Assembly (NCBI RefSeq): GCF_003675855.1
Contig: NZ_RCIH01000007.1
Span: 186,001 to 250,000 of the forward strand
DNA length: 64,000 nt
Source of the DNA: Halostella salina
GTDB lineage: Archaea; Halobacteriota; Halobacteria; Halobacteriales; Natronoarchaeaceae
Direction of reading: 5' to 3'
Each line of letters starts with the position of its first letter. Positions within the stretch are counted from its first letter, which is position 1. This document shows, in pieces, positions 50,114 through 59,033 of the stretch. The notes beneath the pieces were generated by a model. It ran no database searches, had not been told where the DNA came from, and saw nothing but the letters and a program-made list of their open reading frames with translations. The position numbers and the translations under genes were made by a program.

Positions 50114-51175
50114 ATGCGAGCCGTCGTGCTGCAGGACCACGGGGAGCCGCTCGCCGTCGAGGACGTGGAGCGACCGGAGGCCGGCCCGGACCAGGTCGTC
50201 GTCGAAACCGAGGCCTGCGGGGTGTGCCGGAGCGACTGGCACGCCTGGCAGGGCGACTGGGAGTGGGTCGGCGCGCAGGCCCAGCCCGGACAGGTGCTCG
50301 GCCACGAGCCTGCGGGCGTCGTCAGCGAAGTGGGCGAGGACGTGGAGACGCTCCGAGAGGGCGACCGCGTGGCCGTCCCCTTCACGCTCGCCGACGGCAC
50401 CTGTCCACACTGCCGGCAGGGACACGCGAACGTCTGCGAGACGGTGCTCCCGCTGGGTTTCACGAGCGTCGCGCCGGGCGCGTTCGCCGAGGCGTTCCCG
50501 GTCCGGGCGGCCGACTACAACGCCGTGCGCCTTCCCGACGGCGTCGACGCGGTCGACATGGCCGGCCTGGGCTGTCGGTTCGCCACCGCGTTCCACGGCC
50601 TCGCCCACCGCGCCGACCTCTCGGCGGGCGACTGGGTCGCCGTCCACGGCTGCGGCGGCGTCGGCCTCTCGGCGGTCCACGTCGCCGACGCGCTCGGCGC
50701 GAACGTCGTCGCGGTCGACATCGAGGACGAGAAGCTCGACGCCGCGAGCGACCTCGGGGCCGACGAGACGCTGAACGCCGCCGACGCCGACAGCGTCGGG
50801 GCCGAGACGAAGGCGCTCGCCGGCGGCGGCGCAGCCGTCGCCGTCGACGCGCTCGGCGTCGCAGAGACCTGCCGCAACGCGCTGTCCAGCCTCGGCAGCC
50901 GCGGCCAGCACCTCCAGATCGGCCTGACGACCGGCGAGGAGGGCGGGGAAATCGCGCTCCCGACCGACGAGATGGTGATGAAGGAGGTCGACTTCCTCGG
51001 CTCGTTCGGCATGCCGCCGACCAGCTACGACGAGATATTCCGGATGATCGAGCGCGGGAAGCTGAACCCCGGTGCGATCGTTTCGGAGACGATCGGCCTC
51101 GGCGACGTGCCCGACCGGATCGCCGCGATGAGCGAGTTCGACACGGTCGGGATCCCCGTCGTGACGGAGTTCTGA
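50114..51175 (+). CDS. Zinc-dependent alcohol dehydrogenase, MDR family
   Basis: A 353-residue medium-chain dehydrogenase. Catalytic zinc ligands are Cys in EACGVCRSDWHAW and GHEPAG (His/Glu), with the NAD motif HGCGGVGLSAVHVA near residues 180-193. The structural zinc loop is CPHCRQGHANVC, with Asp at the place of the first of the usual four Cys (ADGTC), so that zinc may be weak or absent. Substrate unknown. It lies beside the glutaredoxin gene in convergent orientation. Confidence 0.9.
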   Translation: MRAVVLQDHGEPLAVEDVERPEAGPDQVVVETEACGVCRSDWHAWQGDWEWVGAQAQPGQVLGHEPAGVVSEVGEDVETLREGDRVAVPFTLADGTCPHCRQGHANVCETVLPLGFTSVAPGAFAEAFPVRAADYNAVRLPDGVDAVDMAGLGCRFATAFHGLAHRADLSAGDWVAVHGCGGVGLSAVHVADALGANVVAVDIEDEKLDAASDLGADETLNAADADSVGAETKALAGGGAAVAVDALGVAETCRNALSSLGSRGQHLQIGLTTGEEGGEIALPTDEMVMKEVDFLGSFGMPPTSYDEIFRMIERGKLNPGAIVSETIGLGDVPDRIAAMSEFDTVGIPVVTEF

Positions 51176-51200
51176 GGGCGCTAAGTGCGTCGTCGCGGCG

Positions 51201-51443
51201 CTACGCGTACGTCGCCTCGATGAACTCCAGGATGCGTTCGGACTCGCCCATCGTCACGCCGTACGTCTCGTCGACGAGAACCGGTACCGACCGCTGGTTC
51301 GAGACGCGGGCCACCTCGTCGCGCTCGGAGTGGAGCCCGTCGACCCAGACGCTCTCGTAGTCGATGTCCAGTTCCTGCAGGCGCTCGTGGACCTTCTCGC
51401 AGTACGGGCAGCCGTCGAGTTCGTACAGCGTGATGTCGCTCAT
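51201..51443 (-). CDS. Glutaredoxin
   Basis: An 80-residue glutaredoxin with the CPYC active site at residues 12-15 and a cis-Pro in RSVPVLVDE. Haloarchaea use gamma-glutamylcysteine in place of glutathione, so this protein probably works with that thiol or with a thioredoxin reductase. Intact and of standard length. Confidence 0.9.
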   Translation of the reverse strand: MSDITLYELDGCPYCEKVHERLQELDIDYESVWVDGLHSERDEVARVSNQRSVPVLVDETYGVTMGESERILEFIEATYA

Positions 51444-51517
51444 GGGCGGTCGTTGGGGCGTGACGGGCAAAAAGGCGCGGGGCCGCGGCCGGTCGTACCG
51501 GAACCGACCGCGCGACC

Positions 51518-51823
51518 TCACTCGCCGGAGGCCGCCGTCCCGGTCTCGTCGATCCGCCGCTCGTACTTGTCGAGCGCTTCCTCCAGCGCCGCCCCCGCGT
51601 CGGCGTCGAGCGAGTCGGCCAGCGCCAGCAGCGCGAACAGCGCGTCGCCCAGTTCGTCGGTCGCCACGTCGGCGTCGGTCGGGGACGCACCGTAGTCCGT
51701 CGACTCGGCGAGTTCCTTCGCGATCTCGCCGACCTCCGATTCGAGGTCGAGCGCCCGATAGGCAGGGTCGGCGTGCAGGTCGTGCCGCTCTACGAACGCC
51801 GCGACGCGTCGCTGTGCGTCCAT
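51518..51823 (-). CDS. MazG-like nucleotide pyrophosphohydrolase
   Basis: A 101-residue all-helical NTP pyrophosphatase. The metal-binding ExxE...ExxD set is visible as LESEVGEIAKE (near 28-38) and DELGDALF (near 55-62). Such enzymes remove non-canonical or excess (d)NTPs. It lies just downstream of, and on the same strand as, nothing else with a shared role; a link with DNA repair is only thematic. Confidence 0.85.
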   Translation of the reverse strand: MDAQRRVAAFVERHDLHADPAYRALDLESEVGEIAKELAESTDYGASPTDADVATDELGDALFALLALADSLDADAGAALEEALDKYERRIDETGTAASGE

Positions 51824-51938
51824 GCGTGGCCCCCCTCGGCCGGGCGACGAAAGCGTTTCGAGTCCGTGCCGAGGCGGTCGCCCGGCCGCGATCCGCGACG
51901 GACAGCGTTTTGCCCGTCCTGCCCCTACGAACGGCAAC

Positions 51939-52493
51939 ATGATGGTGACGACCCACGCGTTCGCCGGCCTCGCGCTGGCGAGCGCCGTCGTCGCGGTCGC
52001 GCCCGAACTCGCGGTTCCCGCGGCGGTCGGCGGTGCCGCGGGCGGCGTTTTCCCCGACCTCGACATCGTCAGTGCACACCGAAAGACGCTCCACTTTCCG
52101 GTGTACTACAGCCTGCTCGCCGTGCCCACAGTGGGGATCGCGGTCGCCGCGCCCGACCCCCTCACGGTCGCCGTCGCGCTGTTTCTCGTCTCGGCGGCGA
52201 TCCACTCCGTCAGTGACGCGGTCGGTGGCGGACTCGAACTGAAGCCGTGGGAGGGGACCTCCGAGCGCGCCGTGTACGTCCACCCGACCGGGACCTGGGT
52301 CCGTCCCCGGCAGTGGATCCGCTACGACGGCTCGCCCGAGGACTTCGTGCTCGGCGCGGTCGTCGCCGTGCCGGCGCTGCTCACCTTCGACGGGACCGTC
52401 CGGACCGCCGTCATCGCCGCGCTCGCCACGTCGCTCGTGTACACGGTCGTCCGCAAGCGGATCGTCGAGTACGCGCCCGAGTGGATGGAGTGA
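51939..52493 (+). CDS. YdjM-like membrane-bound metal hydrolase
   Basis: A 184-residue membrane protein of the LexA-binding, inner membrane-associated hydrolase family (YdjM/DUF457). The conserved metal-binding residues are TTHAF near the start, FPDLDIV, HRKTLHFP and HSVSDAVGGG, spread over four helices. Its reaction is not established. GTTTTGCCC about 27 bases upstream is a likely TATA and supports ATG 51939 (51942 is also possible). Confidence 0.85.
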   Translation: MMVTTHAFAGLALASAVVAVAPELAVPAAVGGAAGGVFPDLDIVSAHRKTLHFPVYYSLLAVPTVGIAVAAPDPLTVAVALFLVSAAIHSVSDAVGGGLELKPWEGTSERAVYVHPTGTWVRPRQWIRYDGSPEDFVLGAVVAVPALLTFDGTVRTAVIAALATSLVYTVVRKRIVEYAPEWME

Positions 52494-52511
52494 TCGGGCC
52501 GGCAGCCGGCG

Positions 52512-54188
52512 TCAGTCGAAATGGTACGATTCGAACCGCCGGACAGCGTAGACCACCGCTGCGAAGGGAGCGACGGCGAGCGCGACGAGCGCGACCGCCG
52601 CAGCCAGTTCAAGCGTGCCCGGTGAGACGGTGAGCCGCGGGATCAGGAACGAGAGGCCGGCGGCGAGCAGGTCGCTGACGCCGTCGACGAACACCACGCC
52701 GGCGGCGACGGCGGCGGCGAGGAGCGTCGCGCTGTAGGTCAGGAACGCCCGCTTGCTCGGCATCACGGCCTCCCGGCTCCCGACGACCGTGACCGAGCCG
52801 TAGCGCGGGAACAGCGTCCCGACCCCGGTCGCCAGCAGCGGCGTCAGCGTCGACAGGACGGCCGCGCCCGCGGTGACCGCGGCGACGCGGGCGAGCGGCA
52901 TCGGGCTGGCGACGCCGGCGACCGCGGTGAGAACCGTGACCAGCGGCGCGACGGCGACGACGCCGACGACGACGTGGCCGGCGACGAACTGCCGCCCCGA
53001 GACCGGCGTCGTCAGCGTCCCCGGGAGCACCGGCCCCTGGTCGCCGAAGAGGTTCAGCGTGACGGGGACGCCGGCGGCCCACGCGCCGTACACCGCCACG
53101 AAGTACGGGAACGACGCCGGGACCTGCCCCTGTTCGATCGCGGTCTGGACGAGCGGGATCGCGCCGAACAGCGGGTAGGCGACGTATGCGAGCTTGATCG
53201 GCGCGCGAACCGAGCGGCGGAACACCGTCCCTGCGACGGCGCGGGTCGGCCGGGAGAGCCGGGACGACGGGAGCGGCAGGGCGACGGCCGGGAGGAACCG
53301 GCCGACGCCGCCGTTCGCGTCCGCGTCGTCGTCCTCGGTGGCCGCGCTCACCGGGTCGGAGAACCAGTGGCGCGCGGCGATCCGGACCGTCCCCGCGAGG
53401 ACCGGGACCGAAGCCACGAGGACGAGCACCGGGCCGAGGGCGGCCCGTAACGGGGAGACGTCGATACCGGGCGTCCCGAGCAACAGCAGGTCCCCGAGCC
53501 AGCCGACCGGAGTGCGAGCGAGCGGGTCGAGCAGCAGCGCGCCGAGCCGGTTGATGCCGCCGGAGAACACCAGCGCGAAGTAGCCGAGGAAGGCGAGGCC
53601 GAAGAGGATCTGCCGGTGGCGCGCCAGCACCTCGTGGCGGGTGACGACCTGTCGGACCACCAGCCCGGCGGCGTAGCCGGTCGTCACCGCCAGCGCGCCG
53701 AGGACGGCGACGACGGGGACGACGGCGAGGAGCGGGGTCGGCGTGCCCGCGCCGTAGGCGAAACTGCCGGCGAGCAGGCCGAGCGGCGGCAGCGTCCAGA
53801 TCAGGACGAACGCGAGTTCGGAGAGCACCATGCCGCCGACCGCGTCGGCGGTGGGGACGGTCGTCAGGAGTCCGTCAGCCTCGGGGACCTCGCCGCGCTT
53901 GGCGACGGCGCGGGCGGCGACCAGCGCGGCGAGGCCGACGCCCGCGAGGCCGACGACGCCGCGGACGGTCGGTCCGACGTCGAACCCGGCGAGCGCGCCG
54001 CCGGTGCGGAGCGACTCGCCCGCGAGGTAGACGCCGTACGTCGCCACCGCGACGAACAGCGCGACGAACACGCCGGACAGCGCCGTCAGCGCCAGCCGCG
54101 TGCGGTTGCCGACGAACGAGCGGAGCGCGCGTCGCACCTCGACCCGTGCCACGAGGGCGCTGCGACGCGGGGAGGGGAAGAGCTTCAT
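52512..54188 (-). CDS. ABC-2-type membrane permease, no ATPase nearby
   Basis: A 558-residue protein with about 12 membrane helices, organised as two halves joined by an acidic cytoplasmic loop (about residues 300-325). The pattern (long extramembrane loop between helices, Gly/Ala-rich helices) matches ABC-2 permease-like proteins. No ABC ATPase gene is adjacent, so the partner must be elsewhere. A nested inverted repeat lies 80 bases upstream. Confidence 0.75.
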   Translation of the reverse strand: MKLFPSPRRSALVARVEVRRALRSFVGNRTRLALTALSGVFVALFVAVATYGVYLAGESLRTGGALAGFDVGPTVRGVVGLAGVGLAALVAARAVAKRGEVPEADGLLTTVPTADAVGGMVLSELAFVLIWTLPPLGLLAGSFAYGAGTPTPLLAVVPVVAVLGALAVTTGYAAGLVVRQVVTRHEVLARHRQILFGLAFLGYFALVFSGGINRLGALLLDPLARTPVGWLGDLLLLGTPGIDVSPLRAALGPVLVLVASVPVLAGTVRIAARHWFSDPVSAATEDDDADANGGVGRFLPAVALPLPSSRLSRPTRAVAGTVFRRSVRAPIKLAYVAYPLFGAIPLVQTAIEQGQVPASFPYFVAVYGAWAAGVPVTLNLFGDQGPVLPGTLTTPVSGRQFVAGHVVVGVVAVAPLVTVLTAVAGVASPMPLARVAAVTAGAAVLSTLTPLLATGVGTLFPRYGSVTVVGSREAVMPSKRAFLTYSATLLAAAVAAGVVFVDGVSDLLAAGLSFLIPRLTVSPGTLELAAAVALVALAVAPFAAVVYAVRRFESYHFD

Positions 54189-54269
54189 CGGACCACCGGC
54201 CGGCGGCCGGCGACCGGCGGCGAACCCTGCCGGGGAAGCGTCTGATGGGGACCCACTGCGAACATGAAT

Positions 54270-54316
54270 CCGGGTTTCACCCGGCGAATCATAAAGCACC
54301 GGGTCGCGAAACCCGG
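54270..54316. repeat. Nested perfect inverted repeats between divergent genes
   Basis: Outer arms CCGGGTTTC (54270-54278) and GAAACCCGG (54308-54316); inner arms ACCCGG (54279-54284) and CCGGGT (54299-54304). The central loop holds ATAAAG. It lies between the divergent permease and CopD-like genes, so it may be a shared operator. Confidence 0.5.
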
Positions 54317-54385
54317 CGTCGGGACGGCTCCGGCACGGCCGTCGGCATTGAAAACGCTCAAACCCTTTGCCGCCAACAACCTGAT

Positions 54386-54844
54386 ATGTCACTCCTCGAC
54401 ACGGCGATACGGACCACGCATCTGCTGTTCGCGGCGCTGTGGGTGGGCAGCGTCCTGTTCGTCACGCTCGCCGTGCTGCCGGCAGCACGGGACGGCCACC
54501 TCAACGCCGACCCGCTCGAACGGATCACCGGGAGCCTGACCACTATCTCGCGGGCCAGCGCGGCGGTGCTGTTCCTGACCGGCGGGCACATGGCGGCCAC
54601 CGGCTACCCCGGTCGGAACCTGCTGGAGACGACCAACGGGAACCTCGTGCTGGTGATGCTCGCGCTCTGGCTGGTGCTTGCTGCGCTGGTCGAGGTCGGG
54701 AGTTCGAAGCTGACCGACGGGCTCCAGCAGAAGAAGGTCCGCGCGCCGGCCCGGGAGTATCTCTCCCTGTTCCGGGCGGCGTCGGTCGTCGGGATCCTCC
54801 TGCTCGTCGACGCCGGCCTCATCTCGACGAACGCGCTCATCTAG
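54386..54844 (+). CDS. CopD-like membrane protein
   Basis: A 152-residue protein with four membrane helices. The start TTHLLFAALWVGSVLFV and the GGHMA segment in the third helix resemble the CopD/DUF2269 group, which carry conserved His residues in membrane helices for metal or haem. Function not proven. Own promoter region with the nested repeat upstream. Confidence 0.72.
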   Translation: MSLLDTAIRTTHLLFAALWVGSVLFVTLAVLPAARDGHLNADPLERITGSLTTISRASAAVLFLTGGHMAATGYPGRNLLETTNGNLVLVMLALWLVLAALVEVGSSKLTDGLQQKKVRAPAREYLSLFRAASVVGILLLVDAGLISTNALI

Positions 54845-54929
54845 CTTCGTTGAAACAGTTCCGTAGCGGCGCAGTACTGCGGTCTCTCGCGTCCCAAAAC
54901 TACTTATGGGATAGTTCCAACGAACCGGT

Positions 54930-55355
54930 ATGAATCGCGAGATCAGGGACCTCGTGCTGTCGCTACTCGTGGTCGGGGCGACGGCCGCGCTGGGGCTGCT
55001 ACGGCGACGGGACCGCGACGACGGCGCGACGACGAGCGTCGCGGCACGCGTCGTCGACGAGCCACCGGCCGGCGCGGACGTGCTCGACGACGGCGGGCGC
55101 TTTCTCGACCGGGTTCCGGGGGTCGGCACCGCTGTGCAACGGGCGACGGAACAGGACGTCCGCGATGACTGGGCGGCGGTCGACGTGACCGGGCGGGACG
55201 CGCTGGCGCTCGTGGACGTGCTTCAGGAGGACCTGCCGTACCACACCGCACCGGCGGACGGCGACCACGAGAGCGGCGTCTACGTCGAGTACGGCGGCTC
55301 GACGGTCGTCGTCACCGCCGTCGGCTGGGAGCGCCTCCGGAACCGCCGCCGGTAG
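54930..55355 (+). CDS. Conserved protein with N-terminal membrane anchor
   Basis: A 141-residue protein: a short hydrophobic helix (residues 7-24), a basic stop, then a soluble acidic domain with beta-strands (SGVYVEYGGSTVVVTAVGWERL). It could be an outward-facing anchored protein. ACTTATGG near 54,902 may be its TATA. Function unknown. Confidence 0.6.
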   Translation: MNREIRDLVLSLLVVGATAALGLLRRRDRDDGATTSVAARVVDEPPAGADVLDDGGRFLDRVPGVGTAVQRATEQDVRDDWAAVDVTGRDALALVDVLQEDLPYHTAPADGDHESGVYVEYGGSTVVVTAVGWERLRNRRR

Positions 55356-55462
55356 GCGGACACCGAGCGCCCGCCCCCCAGTCGACGGGCTAACGACGTG
55401 GTGGCACGACGCCGCCCGCCCGAACCGCAACCACTACCTGCCCCGGCACGACAGCGTGCACC

Positions 55463-56371
55463 ATGCAACTGGGCGTCATCGGACTGGGGCGGATGGGGCG
55501 GATCGTCGTCGAGCGAACGCTCGCCGCGGGCCACGACGTGGTCGCCTTCGACATCGACGAGGAGTCGGTCGCGGCGGCCGCCGAGGCGGGCGCGACCCCG
55601 GCCGATTCGGTTCGGAACCTGGCGGACCGGCTGGGCGAGGACAAGCGCATCTGGCTGATGGTGCCGGCCGGCGACGCCGTCGACGCCGCGCTCGACGACC
55701 TCGAACCACATCTCGACGGCGACGACGTGGTCGTCGACGGCGGTAACTCCCACTTCGAGGACTCCGTGCGCCGCGCCGACTACACCGACGCCGCCTACCT
55801 CGACTGTGGCACCAGCGGCGGGCCGGCCGGCGCTGAACTGGGCTTCTCGCTGATGGTCGGCGGGCCCGAGTGGGCCTACGAGGAACTCGAACCCGTGTTC
55901 GACGCCGTCGCAACCGGTCCCGACGGGCACGACCGGATGGGCCCGGCCGGTTCGGGTCACTACGTGAAGATGGTCCACAACGGCGTCGAGTACGCGCTGA
56001 TGCAGGCGTACGGCGAGGGGTTCGAACTGCTCCACGAGGGCCGGTACGACCTGGACCTCGAAGCCGTGGCGCGCACCTGGAACAACGGGGCGGTGATCCG
56101 CTCGTGGCTGCTGGAACTGTGCGAGGAGGCGTTCCGCGAGGAAGGCACCGACCTGGGCACCGTCGCGGACCACGTCGCCGGCGGCTCCACCGGCACCTGG
56201 ACGGTGCAGGAGGCCCTCGAACAGGAGGTGCCACTCCCGCTCATCTACGCCGCGCTCTCCGAGCGGTTCGGGTCGCGGGCGACCGGCGACGGCGCGGGAC
56301 GGTTCTCCCGGCGGCTGGCGAATCGGCTACGGTACGGCTTCGGTCGGCACGAGGTCGCTCGGGAGGAGTGA
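55463..56371 (+). CDS. gnd: 6-phosphogluconate dehydrogenase, decarboxylating
   Basis: A 302-residue enzyme of the short bacterial/archaeal form. NAD(P)-binding GLGRMG at residues 7-12, VDGGNSHFEDS (near 92), the substrate loop CGTSGGPAGAELG (near 114), and GHYVKMVHNGVEYALMQ with the catalytic Lys (near 171) are all present. It makes ribulose 5-phosphate, part of the oxidative pentose phosphate pathway in haloarchaea. Confidence 0.95.
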   Translation: MQLGVIGLGRMGRIVVERTLAAGHDVVAFDIDEESVAAAAEAGATPADSVRNLADRLGEDKRIWLMVPAGDAVDAALDDLEPHLDGDDVVVDGGNSHFEDSVRRADYTDAAYLDCGTSGGPAGAELGFSLMVGGPEWAYEELEPVFDAVATGPDGHDRMGPAGSGHYVKMVHNGVEYALMQAYGEGFELLHEGRYDLDLEAVARTWNNGAVIRSWLLELCEEAFREEGTDLGTVADHVAGGSTGTWTVQEALEQEVPLPLIYAALSERFGSRATGDGAGRFSRRLANRLRYGFGRHEVAREE

Positions 56372-56392
56372 CGCTGCGGTCCCCGGAACGCC

Positions 56393-57307
56393 CTACTGCG
56401 GCGTCAGCGTCACCCGGATCGCATCCGTGACGGCGGGGTAGTCGTGGCCGTCGTCGACCGCCGAGAGCGGCCGGACGACCCCGTTCTCGTCGTCCCCCTG
56501 GGCCGGCGCGTCCTGTGCGGGTGCCTGGTCCGGCCCGAACCCGGGCGGCTCGGCGTTCGGCTCGGTCCCGGCGTCGAGGAACAGCAGGTGGTCCGACACG
56601 TCGCCGTCGACCGGGCCCCCGTCCTCGGGCCAGAGCGGGATCCCCGCCGAATCGGCCGAGACGAACACGTCGTTCGACGGGACGAACATCGACGCCAGTG
56701 AGAGGCGGTGCCCCGGTTCGGCCTCGACGTCGAACTCGAACGCGCCGCCGGGTGCGATCGGCGGCGCACCCGGCACCTCGCCCATCGGGTCGTTCGGGTC
56801 CGCGACGGTGTCTTCGGGCGTGTACGCCCCTGCGTGGACGACGTCCATCGAGTCGCCGAGCTCGTCGACCAGACCCGGTTCGCCTTCGAACCCGGTCGGC
56901 GGGCCGGCCTCGGCGAGCGCTTCGAGCCCGACGGAGGCCACCTCGCCGGCCGTGTACACCGGGTTCTCGCCGGTGTGGACGGCGTACGCCCCGGGGGTGA
57001 ACCAGACCGCGCCGTTCGTCGAGGCGTCGTCGGGGTAGAAGTCGACCGGGGCGGCGTTCTCGACCCGAACCGTCACCGTCGCCGTCTCCATCATCGAGTC
57101 CTCCCCCTCGTTCATCCCGCCCTCCTCGTCGGTGCTGGTTTCGGCCATCCCGTCGTCGTCCATTCCATCGTCGTCCATGCCGTCCGCCGCGGAGGTGGTT
57201 CCGTCGTCCATGCCGTCGTCATCGCCGCCGAGACAGCCGGCGAGCGCAAGCATCGCGAGGCTACCGGAGCCACGGAGCAGGCGTCGTCGCGTCGTGTGGT
57301 GTGCCAT
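56393..57307 (-). CDS. Spondin-domain lipoprotein, Tat-exported
   Basis: A 304-residue secreted protein. The N-terminus has a Tat motif (RRRLL at residues 7-11) and a lipobox LAGC with Cys25, so it is exported folded and lipid-anchored. Residues 26-75 are a Met/Asp repeat (DGMDDDGM units). Residues about 76-304 match a spondin N domain (VRVENAAPVDFYPDD, VWFTPGAYAVHTGENPVYTAG), known in eukaryotic adhesion proteins and some prokaryotic surface proteins. Role in surface adhesion is inference. Confidence 0.85.
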   Translation of the reverse strand: MAHHTTRRRLLRGSGSLAMLALAGCLGGDDDGMDDGTTSAADGMDDDGMDDDGMAETSTDEEGGMNEGEDSMMETATVTVRVENAAPVDFYPDDASTNGAVWFTPGAYAVHTGENPVYTAGEVASVGLEALAEAGPPTGFEGEPGLVDELGDSMDVVHAGAYTPEDTVADPNDPMGEVPGAPPIAPGGAFEFDVEAEPGHRLSLASMFVPSNDVFVSADSAGIPLWPEDGGPVDGDVSDHLLFLDAGTEPNAEPPGFGPDQAPAQDAPAQGDDENGVVRPLSAVDDGHDYPAVTDAIRVTLTPQ

Positions 57308-57337
57308 GCGTCCCGGACGACGGGGAACTGGGGAAAG

Positions 57338-57346
57338 TATATTTTT
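57338..57346 (-). promoter_or_regulatory. TATA-like box of the spondin lipoprotein gene
   Basis: AAAAATATA on the minus strand, 31-39 bases before the ATG at 57307, stands out in a GC-rich region. Confidence 0.4.
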
Positions 57347-57517
57347 CAACTACTGGACAAGATCGGTCCGAACTACGGGCGGGCTCCGACCAAATTTCCT
57401 CCCAGTTCTCCCCCGGATGGGGGGACGATATCGGCGCAAGTCAGTCACCGGGAGGTCGTGCGATCGCGGCTCACGTCGCCCACAGTGTGAAGTGGTAGCA
57501 TCCCTAAGCGACGTGGG

Positions 57518-58993
57518 ATGCCCGTCGCGTTCGACGACGCGCTCCGCGACCGGTCCGCCGCAGCCGTCGCCGCGTTCGTCGCCGACCTCCGGGCGGCCGG
57601 CGGCTGGGAGACGACGAGTGACGGAGCGACAGTCACGGCCACCCAGGCAGGAGAGACGCGTCGACTCCGCGTCCTCGGGACCGGCGATACCGGGCCGGGC
57701 GACGAGGACTGGCCCGACGCGGGCTCGTTCGACGCCGTGGTCGTACCCGCCGGTGACGACGCCGCCGAACTGAACGACGCCGTCGACCCGGTGGATGCGA
57801 GCGTGACCGTGCTGGATCCCGCCGACCTGTACGGCCGGCTGGCGTACGGCGTCTCCCCGGCTGACCGGGCGGCGCTGCTGGACCGGCACTTCGGCGTCGA
57901 AGCGGTGGCTCCGCCGTCGGGGTGGACCCAGTCCCCCGACGACGCGCTCGCGGCCGTCGACGCGTCGCCCGCCACGGCCAGCCGCCGTCGCGGTCCCGCC
58001 GAACCTCCCGGTACGGGAGAATCAACGGCCGAAACAACCGCCCTGAACGAGCCGGGGGACCGGACGGCGGACTCGTCGGTCCCCCCGCCCGATCCGGCGT
58101 CGGCCCCGCCGACCGACACGGGCCGGGCAACGACGACTGGGACCGGGGGAAACCGGTCGCTGCAGGACGGCGGCACCGGAGGCGACGGGCCGAGCCGTGC
58201 CGTCGGGGTCGCCATCGTCACCGCGGTCCTGCTGGGCGCGGCGCTGGGGCTGGCCGTGATCGGTCCGACACCGGGCAGCGGTGGGTCCGCTGACGTGCCG
58301 TCGGCCGCGACCATCGACGCGCCGACCGAGGCTCCGGGGAGCGAGGCCGCGACCTCGCTCCGTCGGGGACAGGCGGCGTGGACGACCGAAGGCACCACGG
58401 AGACCGACCAGCGGCGCTACGTGCGGATGGAGCCGAACTGCAAACGGCCCCCGGCGCTCGTGGTCCGGATCCAGGTCGGTGCGCTCCGACAGAACGACCC
58501 CGAGACGAACGACGGGGTCCGGACCCTCTGGCGGTTCGCCTCCTACGCGAGCAAGCGCTTCAACAAGGGGTACTCCGGCTTCGAGGACCGGATGACGGCC
58601 GCCGAGTACCGGCCGCTGTACCGGTACGACCGCGTGACGTTCGGCCCGCTAGAGCGCGACGGGGAGACCGCAAGCCAGCAGGTGACGGTCGCGGGACCGA
58701 ACGGGACCGCGACGTACGAGTGGGGGCTGGTCCGCAGGGCGGACGACGGCTGCTGGCTGACCGACGGCGTCGCACGGGTCGACAACGGGACCACCGGCAG
58801 CGGGGCGACGATCTACGGCGAGGGCGGGGTGAACGCCGACGGCGTCGACGGAACGACGAACGCCACGACCACCGCGAACGCGAGCGCGACAGCGACGGCT
58901 GCGGACGCCAGCTCGGCCGCGGACGCAGCGGCCTCCGAACCCCCTGCCACGGCGACGACCCGCGCCGGCGGGACGCCGCGGCGGCGCGGATGA
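57518..58993 (+). CDS. Unknown protein with central membrane helix and disordered regions
   Basis: A 491-residue protein. Residues 1 to about 125 are a compact alpha/beta domain; residues about 145-225 are Pro/Thr/Gly-rich and probably disordered; one membrane helix is near 229-250; residues about 285-425 form an extracellular-looking domain with two Cys (MEPNCKR, DDGCWL); the tail is Thr/Ala/Asn-rich with many glycosylation sequons. The layout is that of a signalling or adhesion protein crossing the membrane once. No family recognised. Confidence 0.65.
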   Translation: MPVAFDDALRDRSAAAVAAFVADLRAAGGWETTSDGATVTATQAGETRRLRVLGTGDTGPGDEDWPDAGSFDAVVVPAGDDAAELNDAVDPVDASVTVLDPADLYGRLAYGVSPADRAALLDRHFGVEAVAPPSGWTQSPDDALAAVDASPATASRRRGPAEPPGTGESTAETTALNEPGDRTADSSVPPPDPASAPPTDTGRATTTGTGGNRSLQDGGTGGDGPSRAVGVAIVTAVLLGAALGLAVIGPTPGSGGSADVPSAATIDAPTEAPGSEAATSLRRGQAAWTTEGTTETDQRRYVRMEPNCKRPPALVVRIQVGALRQNDPETNDGVRTLWRFASYASKRFNKGYSGFEDRMTAAEYRPLYRYDRVTFGPLERDGETASQQVTVAGPNGTATYEWGLVRRADDGCWLTDGVARVDNGTTGSGATIYGEGGVNADGVDGTTNATTTANASATATAADASSAADAAASEPPATATTRAGGTPRRRG

Positions 58994-59002
58994 TCACAAG
59001 GG

Positions 59003-59009
59003 AATTAAA
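59003..59009 (+). promoter_or_regulatory. TATA-like box of the ferredoxin gene
   Basis: AATTAAA lies 25-31 bases before ATG 59034 and fits a leaderless transcript. Confidence 0.45.
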
Positions 59010-59033
59010 CCAGGATTGCCAACCTTCGGGCAT

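Noticed and set aside
48217-51360. A 1047-codon plus-strand frame
   Set aside because: Antisense to the HhH-MutS gene and out of frame with the alcohol dehydrogenase; composition is Arg-rich and not protein-like.
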